A stretch of 64,000 bases of DNA from Pseudomonas sp. NFIX28 (GCF_900107395.1 NZ_FNPW01000001.1:406077-470076), one strand, 5' to 3'; shown: positions 1 to 8,974, counted from the first letter of the stretch. Notes: generated by a model not told the origin, from the letters alone. Numbers and translations are program-made.

Positions 1-290
1 TGCAGCGAGTGGCGAAGGAGTGTGGCTACAGCCGCAACCAGATTTCCTACCTGCTCAACCAGGTGCTGGGTCAGAGTTTCTACCGCTATGTGAACCAGGC
101 GCGCCTGCAGCATCTGCTGGCGGCGCTGGACCAGGCGACGCCACCGGTACGTGTCGACGAGCTGGCGTTCGCCGCCGGCTTCAACTCGCTGTCGGCGTTC
201 TACAGCTGTTTCCGTCAGCACACCGGCCTGTCGCCCAAGGCCTACGCCAAACAAATTTCTTTGCGTGCACGCGCGCAAGACAACCCCTGA
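1..290 (+). CDS. AraC-family transcriptional regulator, C-terminal part
   Basis: The reading frame is open from the window edge, so this is the 3' end of a longer gene; a GTG at 9 is probably an internal valine. The visible part, about 95 residues, carries the two helix-turn-helix units of an AraC/XylS DNA-binding domain. The second has the family pattern AGF-x-SLSAFYSCFRQHTGLSPKAY, which lies near the C-terminus in all members. The ligand-binding half lies outside the window. It ends about 50 bp before the FAD oxidoreductase on the same strand, so it may regulate the amine genes downstream (inference from position). Confidence 0.85.
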   Translation, partial: QRVAKECGYSRNQISYLLNQVLGQSFYRYVNQARLQHLLAALDQATPPVRVDELAFAAGFNSLSAFYSCFRQHTGLSPKAYAKQISLRARAQDNP

Positions 291-341
291 ACCCAGGCAC
301 TAGGATCGGCGCCATCGAAGTTCGGGTGGCGGAGTCCGTAT

Positions 342-1748
342 ATGCCAGCGTGGCGCAAAATCAGTTTGTGGATGGATCAGCTCGACGAGCCGCTGCTGGC
401 CCGGCCGTCGCTGGAGCAAGACCTGGATGTCGATGTGGCGATCATCGGCGCCGGTTATACCGGGCTGTGGACCGCCTATTACCTCAAGCGCCTGGCGCCG
501 ACCCTGAGCATCGCCATCGTCGAAGCGCAGACCGCCGGCTTCGGGGCCTCCGGGCGCAACGGCGGCTGGCTGATGGGCAATCTGCTGGGCGAAGATCGGC
601 TGCTGGCCGGGCTGGGCGCCGAACAGCGCCGCGCGGCATTCGATCTGCTGCACGGCATTCCCGATGAAGTGGCGATTGTCCTTGAGCGTGAAGGTATCGA
701 CTGCGATTACCGCAAGGGCGGGGTGCTGTACTGCGCGGCGCGCTACCCCGAGCAGGAGGTCAACCAGCGCCGCTACCTGGACAAGCTCTACAGCCAGGGC
801 CTCGACGAACGCGACTACCGCTGGCTGAACCCCGAACAACTGGCGCAGCAGATCCGCCTGGCCAAGCCTTACGGCGGCATCTACGCGCCCCATTGCGCGA
901 CCATCCAGCCGGCCCGGCTGGTGCGGGGCCTGGCGCGCGCCGTCGAGCGCCTGGGCGTGGCGATCTACGAAAACAGCGCCGTGACTCACTGGCAATCCGG
1001 CAGCCTGCAAACCGCCAAGGCCAGCGTGCGGTGCCGCTGGCTGGTACCGGCGGTGGAAGGGTATGCAGTGACCCTGCCGCCGCTGGGCCGTTACCAGCTG
1101 CCGGTGCAAAGCCTGCTGGTGGCCACCGAGCCCTTGCCGGCTGCGACCTGGGACGAGATCGGCCTGAGCCAGGGCCAGGCGTTCAGCGAAAGCAGCCGCC
1201 AGGTGACCTACGGCCAGCGCACCGCGGATAACCGCCTGGTGTTCGGCGCCCGTGGCGGCTACCAGTTCGCCGGCAAGCTGCGCCATGACTTCGACCTGAC
1301 CCGCAGCGAAGTCGAGCTGCGGCGCTACCTGTTCAGCGAACTTTTCCCGCAGCTGAAAGACGTACGGATTACCCATTCCTGGGGCGGCAACCTGGGGATG
1401 TCCCGGCACTTTCGGCCGCACATGCTCTGCGACCGCCGGCGCGGCATCGCGCTGTCTGGCGGCTACGGCGGCGAAGGCGTGGGCGCCAGCAACCTGGGCG
1501 GGCGGACCCTGGCGGACCTGATCCTCGAACGCGACAGCGAACTGACCCGCCAACCCTGGGTGATCCCCGAGGGTGGCCTCGACGCCTTGCGCGCCTGGGA
1601 GCCGGAGCCATGTCGCTGGCTGGGCTACAACGCGATCATTCGCAGCTTCGTCCATGAAGACCAGAGCCTGGCCAACCCAAGCACACCGCCCTGGCGCCGG
1701 CGGCTGGCCAGCCAAGTGGCGGGGTTCATGGAAGGCCTGATGCACTAA
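342..1748 (+). CDS. FAD-dependent amine oxidoreductase (DAO family)
   Basis: This 468-residue protein has the N-terminal dinucleotide-binding motif GAGYTG (about residues 36-41) and then ASGRNGG, the usual second FAD contact of the DadA/PuuB-like family. A C-terminal GGYGGEGVGASNLGG segment closes the FAD site. Members oxidise primary or secondary amines such as gamma-glutamylputrescine or D-amino acids, giving an aldehyde or keto acid plus ammonia and peroxide. The ATG at 342 has a GGAG about 8 nt upstream. It is followed by a cupin gene and a polyamine-type binding protein, which supports a polyamine or amine substrate (inference). The exact substrate cannot be read from sequence. Confidence 0.88.
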   Translation: MPAWRKISLWMDQLDEPLLARPSLEQDLDVDVAIIGAGYTGLWTAYYLKRLAPTLSIAIVEAQTAGFGASGRNGGWLMGNLLGEDRLLAGLGAEQRRAAFDLLHGIPDEVAIVLEREGIDCDYRKGGVLYCAARYPEQEVNQRRYLDKLYSQGLDERDYRWLNPEQLAQQIRLAKPYGGIYAPHCATIQPARLVRGLARAVERLGVAIYENSAVTHWQSGSLQTAKASVRCRWLVPAVEGYAVTLPPLGRYQLPVQSLLVATEPLPAATWDEIGLSQGQAFSESSRQVTYGQRTADNRLVFGARGGYQFAGKLRHDFDLTRSEVELRRYLFSELFPQLKDVRITHSWGGNLGMSRHFRPHMLCDRRRGIALSGGYGGEGVGASNLGGRTLADLILERDSELTRQPWVIPEGGLDALRAWEPEPCRWLGYNAIIRSFVHEDQSLANPSTPPWRRRLASQVAGFMEGLMH

Positions 1749-1799
1749 GCGTTTTTTTGCAGCGGTTTACAGCGGTTTTTTCCATCGACAGGTAGCGCC

Positions 1800-2141
1800 A
1801 TGAGCATCACTCAATTCAAGAACACCGCCCACGCCAACCTCGAGCAATCGGCTCCGGTGGCCATGCCCCTGGGCAGCCCGGTCGCCGTGACCTCGGTGAC
1901 CTGCGTCGAACGCAGCGACGGCGTCGAAACCGGCATCTGGGAATGCACGCCCGGGCGCTGGCGGCGGCAGATCGTCGCCCAGGAGTTCTGCCATTTCATC
2001 CAGGGGCGCTGCACCTTCACCCCGGACAACGGCGAACCGCTACTTATAGAAGCCGGCGATGCACTGATGTTGCCGGCCAACAGCACCGGGACCTGGGACA
2101 TCCAGCAAACCGTGCGCAAGACCTACGTGCTGATTTTCTGA
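1800..2141 (+). CDS. Cupin domain protein (DUF861 / cupin_3 type)
   Basis: This is a small 113-residue protein of one cupin barrel. The first cupin motif is represented around W-x-C-TPG and QEFCHFIQGRCTF, and the second around IEAGDALMLPANSTGTWD. Cupins of this subfamily are often encoded beside FAD amine oxidases in Pseudomonas and have no firmly assigned reaction. It starts 51 bp after the oxidoreductase with an AGGTAG ribosome-binding site and is followed by a periplasmic binding protein gene, so the three probably form one operon. Confidence 0.82.
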   Translation: MSITQFKNTAHANLEQSAPVAMPLGSPVAVTSVTCVERSDGVETGIWECTPGRWRRQIVAQEFCHFIQGRCTFTPDNGEPLLIEAGDALMLPANSTGTWDIQQTVRKTYVLIF

Positions 2142-2188
2142 TCCCTTGATTGCCTGCCAATAAAAACAACCCACACAGGAATCGCCCC

Positions 2189-3283
2189 ATGATCCGTAAC
2201 AAACCGGCTTTATCGCTGTGCGCGCCCTTGCTGCTGGTGGCTTCAATCAGCCAGGCGGCGGAGACCGTGAAGATCTACAACTGGTCGAGCTACATCGCCC
2301 CGGACACCCTGAAGAACTTTCAGAAGGAAACCGGCATCGGCTTCAGCTACGACGTCTACGACAGCAACGAAACCCTGGACGGCAAGCTGATGACCGGCCG
2401 TTCCGGCTATGACGTGGTATTTCCCTCCAACCACTTCATGGCCCGGCAGATCCAGGGCGGGGCGCTGAAGAAACTCGACAAGAGCCAGCTGCCGAACTGG
2501 AAGAACCTCAACCCGGTGCTGCTCAAGGCGTTGCAGACCAACGACCCGGGCAACGAGCACGGCTTCCCGTACCTGTGGGGCAGCACCGGGATCGGCTACA
2601 ACGTGGCCAAGGTCAAGGCAGTGCTGGGCGATAACGCGCCGGTGGATTCCTGGGACCTGATCTTCAAGCCCGAATACATGCAGAAGCTGCAGAAGTGCGG
2701 GGTGGCGATCCTCGACAATGGCCCCGAGCTGCTGCCAGCGGCGCTCAACTACCTGGGCCTGCCGCACCACAGCAAGAACCCTGAGGACTACAAGAAGGCC
2801 GAAGCGCTGCTGCTGAAGATCCGGCCTTATGTCAGCTACTTCCATTCCTCCAAATACACCGGCGACCTGGCCAACGGCGATATCTGCGTGGCGGTGGGCT
2901 TCTCCGGCGACGTTTTGCAAGCCGATAGCCGGGCCAAGGAAGCCAAGAACGGCGTGGAAATCGGCTACGCGATTCCCAAGGAAGGCGCGCCGATCTGGTT
3001 CGACATGGTGGCCATGCCCAACGATGCGCCGGACGAAAAGGCCGGTTATGCCTACATGAACTACCTGCTGCGCCCGCAGGTGATGGCCGAGATCACCAAT
3101 CACGTGCACTACGCCAACGGCAACGAGCAGGCCGACAGCCTGATCGACCCGGCCATCAAGAGCGACACCAAGGTCTACCCGAGCCCGGACATGATGGGCA
3201 AGCTGTTCGCCCTGGAAGCCATGCCGCTGAACATCGACCGGATCCGCACCCGCGTGTGGAACAAGATCCGCACCGGCAGCTGA
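2189..3283 (+). CDS. Polyamine ABC transporter substrate-binding protein (PotF/SpuD-like)
   Basis: This periplasmic binding protein of 364 residues belongs to the PotD/PotF/SpuD family. It has a signal peptide ending in SQAAE, then VKIYNWSSYI, the classic N-terminal strand of the spermidine/putrescine group. Further family blocks include YDVVFPSNHFMARQ, YLWGSTGIGYN and the late GYAYMNYLL region. The ATG at 2189 is chosen because CACAGGA lies about 10 nt upstream; an upstream TTG at 2150 would add 13 residues before the signal peptide. No permease or ATPase genes are adjacent, so it must share a transporter encoded elsewhere. A strong terminator follows. Confidence 0.88.
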   Translation: MIRNKPALSLCAPLLLVASISQAAETVKIYNWSSYIAPDTLKNFQKETGIGFSYDVYDSNETLDGKLMTGRSGYDVVFPSNHFMARQIQGGALKKLDKSQLPNWKNLNPVLLKALQTNDPGNEHGFPYLWGSTGIGYNVAKVKAVLGDNAPVDSWDLIFKPEYMQKLQKCGVAILDNGPELLPAALNYLGLPHHSKNPEDYKKAEALLLKIRPYVSYFHSSKYTGDLANGDICVAVGFSGDVLQADSRAKEAKNGVEIGYAIPKEGAPIWFDMVAMPNDAPDEKAGYAYMNYLLRPQVMAEITNHVHYANGNEQADSLIDPAIKSDTKVYPSPDMMGKLFALEAMPLNIDRIRTRVWNKIRTGS

Positions 3284-3293
3284 GGCAGTACCA

Positions 3294-3337
3294 CCGCTCC
3301 CCGATCTGGCGACCGCCGTCGGGGAGCGGCGTTTTTA
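3294..3337. terminator. Rho-independent terminator, probably bidirectional
   Basis: Arms CCGCTCCCCG (3294-3303) and CGGGGAGCGG (3320-3329) pair perfectly over 10 bp and are followed by GTTTTTA. It lies between the convergent binding-protein gene and MFS gene. The T-run overlaps the MFS stop codon. Confidence 0.8.
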
Positions 3338-4537
3338 TTGCTTTATCTTCAGGCGCATCGCCAGCGCCACCCCCAGCACTGCGGCAGCCAGCACCAGCGC
3401 CGCCGGGGCGGACCAGCCGGCATAGGCGACGGCGGCGCTCAGGGCGATGGGCGCGAGCACCTGGCCCAGATAGTTGCCTTGCATCACCAGGCCCAGGCAT
3501 AGCGGGATCAGCGCGGGCTCCGGAGAGGTCAGCGAGGTGCTGGCGAGAAGGGTGGCGGGCAGCATGCCGGCCACTGCGCAAAAGACGAAACACAAAGGGA
3601 TTACCAGGCCGGTCGGCGTGATCGAAAGAAAGATCCCCATCCCGAAAAGCCCCATGACGCTACTGGTGCCGGCGAGCAGGGCTTGTGGGCGGACGCCCCG
3701 TGACAGCAGCAGGCCGGCGCTGATGTTGCCGACGATATTGACCGCCACCACCGCGGCGCTGACCAGCCCGGCGTTGGCGATCGACAGCCCGACCCGCTGC
3801 ATCAGGAACACGGGCAGGAAGGCCATCACCGCGAAGAACTGCAGGTTGTAGGCGGTGAAAATCAGCGCCATCAACAGCGGTTGGCGGGCGCGCAGCACGC
3901 CGCTCAGCGAGTGGCGCAAAGCGGATTGCGTCTGGCGGCGCAGCGCCAGCGGGTCCCTGGGCGTGGTCAGCGGCAACAGCAGCGCCGCCAGCAGGGTCAA
4001 GGCCGCGCCGGCGATCCAGCTCTGTTGCCAGCCGCCCAGCAGCGGCCCGATAAGCATCGAGGTGCCGATACCGAACGCCATGAAGGTGCTCCAGATGCCG
4101 AACACCAGGTGGCGTTTATGCGCTGGGACCAAGCGATTGAGCACCGCCGGCGCCGCGACTACCACGATGACGAAGCCCAGCCCTTCGACAAAACGCGTGG
4201 CCAGCAGCCCGTGGAAGTCGTGCAGGCTGGAGCCCAGCGCGCTGGCGGCGCACATGATCAGCAAGCCGAGGGCCAACAGGTAGCGGTCACCCCAGCGCTG
4301 CACGAGGATGCCGGCGGCGATGCCACCGAACACCCCGACAAAGGGGAATGCCGACATGACCCAGCTCAGGGACTCCAGGGGCCGGCCGAATGCCTGCTGC
4401 AGCTGCGGCAGGGCGATGGTGGCCTTGCCGATATGCAGCGCCGCGGCAATGCCGGCGAACAGCACGTTGAACACCGCGGGCCAATACCCGGTATCGGCGA
4501 CGGCGTAGCTGAGGGTGTCGGGCTTGGTTGAGGTCAT
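3335..4537 (-). CDS. MFS transporter (drug or small-molecule efflux)
   Basis: This 400-residue membrane protein has about 12 hydrophobic segments. The MFS loop 2-3 signature appears as a variant, GGIAAGILVQRWGDRYLLALG (about residues 72-92). Other hallmarks are the long central loop after segment 6 (TTPRDPLALRRQTQ) and the C-terminal six-segment half. The family moves small solutes by proton symport or antiport across the inner membrane. It is transcribed towards the polyamine-binding gene and ends at a shared terminator. A promoter with a 19-bp spacer, typical of MerR-family control, lies about 70 bp upstream, which favours an inducible efflux role. The substrate is unknown. Confidence 0.85.
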   Translation of the reverse strand: MTSTKPDTLSYAVADTGYWPAVFNVLFAGIAAALHIGKATIALPQLQQAFGRPLESLSWVMSAFPFVGVFGGIAAGILVQRWGDRYLLALGLLIMCAASALGSSLHDFHGLLATRFVEGLGFVIVVVAAPAVLNRLVPAHKRHLVFGIWSTFMAFGIGTSMLIGPLLGGWQQSWIAGAALTLLAALLLPLTTPRDPLALRRQTQSALRHSLSGVLRARQPLLMALIFTAYNLQFFAVMAFLPVFLMQRVGLSIANAGLVSAAVVAVNIVGNISAGLLLSRGVRPQALLAGTSSVMGLFGMGIFLSITPTGLVIPLCFVFCAVAGMLPATLLASTSLTSPEPALIPLCLGLVMQGNYLGQVLAPIALSAAVAYAGWSAPAALVLAAAVLGVALAMRLKIKQ

Positions 4538-4605
4538 GGGCTTCTCCGAAAGCAGGCGGGCGGGCGAGGATCGCCGGGGTGAGGCGCGCCAATGGGTCGG
4601 AGCCG

Positions 4606-4636
4606 ACTCTAAAAGTTAAAGTTAACTTCAAGTCAA
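4606..4636 (-). promoter_or_regulatory. Putative MerR-type promoter of the MFS gene
   Basis: Read on the minus strand, TTGACT (4631-4636) and TAGAGT (4606-4611) are separated by exactly 19 bp. The spacer holds the palindrome AAGTTAACTT inside a 20-bp imperfect dyad. A 19-bp spacer with such a dyad is the hallmark of promoters twisted open by MerR-family activators. The ATG of the MFS gene is about 70 bp downstream. No MerR-type gene lies in this window. Confidence 0.6.
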
Positions 4637-4781
4637 TCGGTAAAAACGCGATGCGGCGTTCTACCCATTTGCACCATTGAGCCGTTGATCTCGCTGGACG
4701 AAGGGGCCAGGCGAACGGTGCTGTCGGGGTTGGCGTGCCGGCGCCCGGTCGGGCGCCGTGGGTGAGGGCAGGCGCCTGCCG

Positions 4782-5546
4782 TCAGATGAACTGCAGATTT
4801 TCCGGCAACAGGGCGCCGCCATCGACGATCAAGGTTTGCCCGGTGATATAGCCGGCCTGCTCGGAGGCGAAGAACAGCATGGCGTGGGCGATGTCCTGTG
4901 GCCTGCCCAGGCGCTTGAGCGGAATGCTCGCGGCCAGGGCCGGAGAGTCGCCGAGGTTGGCCATGGCCTGGGTGGCGATCAGCCCGGGCTCGACGCCGTT
5001 GACAGTGATCCGGTGTTCGGCCAGCTCCAGGGCCGCCGCGCGGATGAAACCATTGACCCCGGCCTTGGACGCGGCGTAGTGCGACAGCCCGGGAATTGCC
5101 GTGCGCGGACCGGTCACCGAGGAGGTGATGACGATGCGCGGGTGCTCGGCCCGGCATAACGCCGGCAGCGCCGCCTGGGTCAGCCAGAAACAGCTCTTGA
5201 GGTTCACCGCCAGGGTCGTTTCCAGGGTTTCGTCCCTCAGGTCGCAGAGGTTCTCCATCGGAAACACCGCGGCGTTGTGGATCAACAGGTCCAGCCCGCC
5301 AAAGGTCCTGAGCGTGGCGGCCACCGCCTGGTTGGCCGCGGCCCGGGCGTTCAGGTCCACCACCAGCAGCTCGGCGCTGCCGCCGGCTTCGCGGATCAGG
5401 CGCAGGGTTTCACTGCCCGAAGCCTCGCTGCGGGTGGCGAGCATCACCTTGGCGCCCTGGGCGGCGAAGACTTGCGCGATGGCGCGGCCAATGCCCTGGC
5501 CGGAGCCGGTGATCAGGGCAACACGGCCGCTGAGATCAAGCGTCAT
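4782..5546 (-). CDS. SDR-family oxidoreductase
   Basis: This 254-residue short-chain dehydrogenase has the cofactor motif TGSGQGIG (residues 13-20), NAA (91-93), a catalytic serine around 142-143, and YAASK giving Tyr157 and Lys161. The C-terminal block IVDGGALL is typical of classical SDRs. It would interconvert an alcohol and a carbonyl with NAD(P). Its ATG overlaps the stop of the upstream aminotransferase by 4 bp, so the two are translationally coupled and probably act on the same substrate. The long open frame that continues upstream is only the shadow of the aminotransferase. Confidence 0.9.
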   Translation of the reverse strand: MTLDLSGRVALITGSGQGIGRAIAQVFAAQGAKVMLATRSEASGSETLRLIREAGGSAELLVVDLNARAAANQAVAATLRTFGGLDLLIHNAAVFPMENLCDLRDETLETTLAVNLKSCFWLTQAALPALCRAEHPRIVITSSVTGPRTAIPGLSHYAASKAGVNGFIRAAALELAEHRITVNGVEPGLIATQAMANLGDSPALAASIPLKRLGRPQDIAHAMLFFASEQAGYITGQTLIVDGGALLPENLQFI

Positions 5547-6925
5547 GGGTTTTCTCCTCGGGTGACGGTGTCCAGGCATTCGTCCAGCAGGCGGTTGTGC
5601 AGGTCGACGTCCTCGGCAGTGGCGGCCGGGCACAGCAGCGCCATGTTGTGGAAGGGCGTCAGCAGCACGCCGCGGTTGAGCAGGTAGAGATGCAGATAAG
5701 CCTCGATCAGGCCATGACGGGCATGGTGGGCTTCGCCGCCGTTGCGCGGCGCGTGGTCCATGAACAGGTATTCGACCCGGGCGCCGATCCGTGTCACGTG
5801 CCAGGGCAGGCGATGCTTGGCGATCAGCGCCTGGACCCCGGTCCGCAGGCGCTCGGCCAGGGCAATCATGTGCGCGTAGTTGGCCGCGCTCATGACCTCG
5901 CTGAAGGTGGCGCGCATGGCCGCCATCTGCAGGGCGTTGCCGGCCAGGGTGCCGCCGAAGCCGAAATGGTTGATCGCCTGGCCGGGCTGGAAATGCGGCA
6001 GCACCTGCCAGATGCGTTCGGCCATGGCCTGGCTGGCGCCCCACACGGCGGTCGGGATGCCACCGGCGATGCATTTGCCGAGCACGAAGAAGTCCGGCTG
6101 CAGGCCGTGTTCGCCGCTGTAGCCGGCGGGGCCGCAGGAGATGGTGTGGGTTTCGTCGATGATCAGCGGCACCTCGAAACGCCGGGTCAGCTCGCGCAGG
6201 CCGTCGTGGAAGCCGGGGGCGGGCGGGACCATGCCGACGTTGGTCATGAAGGGTTCGCTCAGCACCGCGGCCACGTCGCCGTGGGCCAGCGCCGCCTCCA
6301 GCGCCGGCAGGTCGTTGAACTCCACCAGGCGGGTGGTGGCGTCGTGGCGCAGGCCATTGGCGTGCACGCCTTCGCGGGGAATCATCTGGCCGCCGGCGTC
6401 GAACTCGACCTGGGACTCATCGACGCTGCCGTGGTAATTGCAGTTGAACACCAGCACTTTCTCCCGGCCGGTGATCATCCGGCACAGGCGCAGCACAAAG
6501 CGATTGGCGTCGGTGGCCGAGGTGGTGACCTGCCAGAACGGCAGGCCGAAGCGCCGCACCAGTTCCTGGCCGACCCACAGGCTGTCGGCGGTCGGCAGCA
6601 TCAGGGTCGAGCCGTGCCGGGCCTGATGCGCGATGGCCTCGGCCACGGCGGGCTGGCCATGGCCGAACATGGCGCCGGTGTCGCCCAGGGCGAAGTCGAC
6701 GTAGCGGTTGCCGTCGCAGTCGGTCAACGTCGCGCCCTGGGCGTCGGCCACCAGGATCGGGTACAGCCCCGGCCATTGCTGCATCCAGTGCAGCGGCGCG
6801 CCGTAGAGCCAGTGCTTGAGGTTCTGCCGGTAGAAATCGGCAGAACGCGGGTGACGTTCGGCGAACAGTTGCAGTTCGGATTGGTAACAACGGGCGACGC
6901 GGTCGAGGTTGAGGCCGAGGGTCAT
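5543..6925 (-). CDS. Class III aminotransferase (PLP-dependent)
   Basis: This 460-residue protein resembles the acetylornithine/omega-aminotransferase and glutamate-1-semialdehyde mutase group. Family blocks are DCDGNRYVDFALGDTGAMFGH near the N-terminus, VFNCNYHG, IIDETHT and FVLGKCIAGGIP, whose Lys284 should form the Schiff base with PLP. It moves an amino group between an amine or amino acid and a keto acid. The ATG at 6925 is preceded by AGGACTT at a fair distance. The gene overlaps the SDR gene, suggesting a transamination step followed by a redox step. Its first amino donor is unknown. Confidence 0.88.
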   Translation of the reverse strand: MTLGLNLDRVARCYQSELQLFAERHPRSADFYRQNLKHWLYGAPLHWMQQWPGLYPILVADAQGATLTDCDGNRYVDFALGDTGAMFGHGQPAVAEAIAHQARHGSTLMLPTADSLWVGQELVRRFGLPFWQVTTSATDANRFVLRLCRMITGREKVLVFNCNYHGSVDESQVEFDAGGQMIPREGVHANGLRHDATTRLVEFNDLPALEAALAHGDVAAVLSEPFMTNVGMVPPAPGFHDGLRELTRRFEVPLIIDETHTISCGPAGYSGEHGLQPDFFVLGKCIAGGIPTAVWGASQAMAERIWQVLPHFQPGQAINHFGFGGTLAGNALQMAAMRATFSEVMSAANYAHMIALAERLRTGVQALIAKHRLPWHVTRIGARVEYLFMDHAPRNGGEAHHARHGLIEAYLHLYLLNRGVLLTPFHNMALLCPAATAEDVDLHNRLLDECLDTVTRGENP

Positions 6926-7005
6926 GGTCGAAGTCCTTGATAGCCAAGCGTTGGAATGAACATCACGTACGGCCCTGCGGCAGCGGAGCAAGGCCGGCAT
7001 GCGGT

Positions 7006-7143
7006 GTAGCCGCTGCCGAGCAACGCGAGGCTGCGACCGGCCACGCAGTGGCCGCCAAACCTGAACCCGCGGTGTGTCAGGCACAACGCATTGTCCGGAT
7101 CGCGCCCGCTGCGCGGTCGATCGCAGCCTGCGGCAGCGGCTAC
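7006..7143. repeat. REPIN (paired inverted REP elements), copy 1
   Basis: GTAGCCGCTGCCGAG at the left pairs with GCAGCCTGCGGCAGCGGCTAC at the right, with imperfect internal stems. This is the common Pseudomonas REP doublet. It occupies the intergenic space upstream of the aminotransferase. Confidence 0.8.
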
Positions 7144-7154
7144 AGGGAACGCGG

Positions 7155-7238
7155 TGTTTGTAGCCGCTGCCGAGCCCGCGAGGCTGCGTACGGCAACGCA
7201 GTTGCCGCAAAACCTGGATTCGCGATCTGCCTGAAACA
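7155..7238. repeat. Left arm of 84-bp inverted repeat flanking moaF-luxR
   Basis: Its reverse complement matches 8975-9058 with three mismatches by eye over 84 bp. The arm includes half a REPIN plus about 30 bp of flank ending CTGAAACA. Confidence 0.8.
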
Positions 7239-7306
7239 TAGTGGCATCAGGTTTTGCGCCCGCTACGCGGTCGTTCGCAGCCTCGCTGTCGCTCGGCAGC
7301 GGCTAC
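7160..7306. repeat. REPIN copy 2
   Basis: It begins GTAGCCGCTGCCGAG and ends CTCGGCAGCGGCTAC, giving a second doublet 16 bp after copy 1. Its left half and flank (7155-7238) form one arm of the 84-bp inverted repeat with 8975-9058. Together the two REPINs fill the gene-free stretch 6926-7315; nothing else is visible there. Confidence 0.8.
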
Positions 7307-7315
7307 AGGTCGGCA

Positions 7316-8143
7316 TCAGGTGTAAACGGTGCGGTTCAGCACCCGGGCGAGGGCGCCCACCGGGAAGTTGCTGGGCGTGGCGAAATCGCTGCCCTGGTAG
7401 CCGAAGATCTTGCCGTCGGTCTTGCCCGCGTGCAGATCGATCAACACCAGGCCCAGGGTCGGCACGATCTTTTCGCGCCAGACGAACAGGTACAGCTGCT
7501 CGGCGAGCTTGTAGTAATGGCAACGATCGGTGTCCGCCAGGCCTTGCTCGACGCCCTGGAGGCACTGCCAGCTGTAGAAGTTCGAGTTCAGGTAAACATG
7601 CTCGTAGGCCTCGGTGGCGCTGTAGATGTACTGGTTGCGCAGACCGACCAGCTCGTCGCTCGGCGCGTGTTGCGCGCTGCTGGCGGTCAGTGGCGTGTCG
7701 ATGCTGCCGTGCAGGAACTGCGCCTTGACGCTGGTCAGCTCGCGGCCGGACAGGGCGCGGCTGAACAGATCGTCCCGGGTTTCGGCCTGGCTCGGCATCT
7801 GCCCGATGACCGCGGTGAAGATGTTCTGCGTGAGGTCGAGGATCAGGTTTACCGAGTGGATCTGCTCGTTCTCTAACTTGAGAAAGTCCACTAGATAAAT
7901 TCCGGAACGTATTGAAGTACAACGGTAATTTTCCTCGCCGCGCGCTTGGTTTTCAGCGTCCTGCCAGTGCAGCGATTGTGCGCCGAAGCGGTGTTCGATC
8001 CGCCAGCCGTTGGCGAAATGCAGGGTCAGGCTGCGGCCGTTGAGCTCATCCAGGCCGGGCAGGATGTGGTTGTCGGCGGCAAAGCCTTCGGCCAGGGCGC
8101 CAACGGTAATCCATTCGGGTTGCAGGTGCGGATCTCGACTCAT
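7316..8143 (-). CDS. MoaF-family protein
   Basis: This 275-residue protein resembles the MoaF family, with an N-terminal half around WITVGALAEGFAADNH and DELNGRSL and a C-terminal half containing GYQGSDF near the end. MoaF was named from a Klebsiella monoamine-regulon cluster; its reaction is not settled and the tie to molybdenum cofactor is doubtful. The ATG at 8143 is chosen because the upstream in-frame ATG at 8179 has no ribosome-binding site; either is possible. The luxR gene lies 93 bp upstream on the same strand. The surrounding amine-catabolism genes agree with a monoamine role (inference). Confidence 0.72.
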   Translation of the reverse strand: MSRDPHLQPEWITVGALAEGFAADNHILPGLDELNGRSLTLHFANGWRIEHRFGAQSLHWQDAENQARGEENYRCTSIRSGIYLVDFLKLENEQIHSVNLILDLTQNIFTAVIGQMPSQAETRDDLFSRALSGRELTSVKAQFLHGSIDTPLTASSAQHAPSDELVGLRNQYIYSATEAYEHVYLNSNFYSWQCLQGVEQGLADTDRCHYYKLAEQLYLFVWREKIVPTLGLVLIDLHAGKTDGKIFGYQGSDFATPSNFPVGALARVLNRTVYT

Positions 8144-8236
8144 GAAGGGCGGCTCTTGTCTGCTGGAGAAGAACCTCATGTTCGTCGCGCAAGCCGTTGT
8201 TGCCCATCAACCGAAGGGTTGAGGCGCGGCGGTTTT

Positions 8237-8914
8237 TTACAGGAACAGCGCGCTCACCAGCTCGGTGCGGTTGTTCACCCCGACCTTGCGGAACAGGTTG
8301 ACCAGGTGGGTCTTGACCGTCGGCAGCCCCAGCGCCAACTGCTGGGCGATGATCTTGTTGCAGGCACCGTCGCGCAGCAGTAAGGCGATCTGCCGTTCCC
8401 GCGGCGTCAGGGCACCCAGGCGTTCGTCGTGGTGCGAATAGGGCGCCTGGGCGGCGATTTCCAACAGGCCTTGCAGGGCCTGCAGGGTGTTCAATTCGTC
8501 GGGCTGGAACGGGCCCAGGCTGGCATCGCGCAGCAGCGACAGGCCGGCGATCGGGCGGCCATCGGTATTGCGCGCCAGGACCTCCACCACATCCAGCACC
8601 CCGTGGCGTTGCAGGAAGCCTTGATACACCTCGGTTTCGTGCCGGCCCTGCTGGGCCATGCCCATGCGTAGCGACAGCACGGGGTTGCCCGCCGCCACGC
8701 AGTTGCGCGGTCGCAGCGGGTCGAAATGCCGATAGCGTTGCAGGTAGGCCTCATGCATCTGCGGGCTCATGTGGTACAGCGAGAAATGCTCGGCCTGCAG
8801 GTGCGCGTCGATGCGGTAGAAGGCACCCAGGGTCGCCGGCACCACTCGGGTAAAGGCGCTGATGCAGCGCAAGTCAAGCTGTTGGGCATCCGGCAGGGCG
8901 GTTGGTGTATGCAT
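8237..8914 (-). CDS. LuxR-family transcriptional regulator
   Basis: This 225-residue protein ends in a LuxR/FixJ helix-turn-helix: LTPRERQIALLLRDG, then IIAQQL and TVKTHLVNLFRKVGV (about residues 165-220). The N-terminal 150 residues look like a GAF/PAS-like sensing domain, not a phosphorylated receiver: the receiver aspartate pattern is absent. It precedes the moaF-like gene on the same strand, so it probably controls that gene or its neighbours. A REP-rich intergenic segment lies upstream. Confidence 0.85.
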   Translation of the reverse strand: MHTPTALPDAQQLDLRCISAFTRVVPATLGAFYRIDAHLQAEHFSLYHMSPQMHEAYLQRYRHFDPLRPRNCVAAGNPVLSLRMGMAQQGRHETEVYQGFLQRHGVLDVVEVLARNTDGRPIAGLSLLRDASLGPFQPDELNTLQALQGLLEIAAQAPYSHHDERLGALTPRERQIALLLRDGACNKIIAQQLALGLPTVKTHLVNLFRKVGVNNRTELVSALFL

Positions 8915-8974
8915 GGGACGACTCCCTCTTCATGAACGGCCGGTAAAGAGGGGCGTAACCCTCTGATACCACGG

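Noticed and set aside
300..1745. 481-codon minus-strand frame antisense to the FAD oxidoreductase
   Set aside because: The plus strand has FAD motifs and a ribosome-binding site; the antisense product is an H/Q/R-rich shadow.
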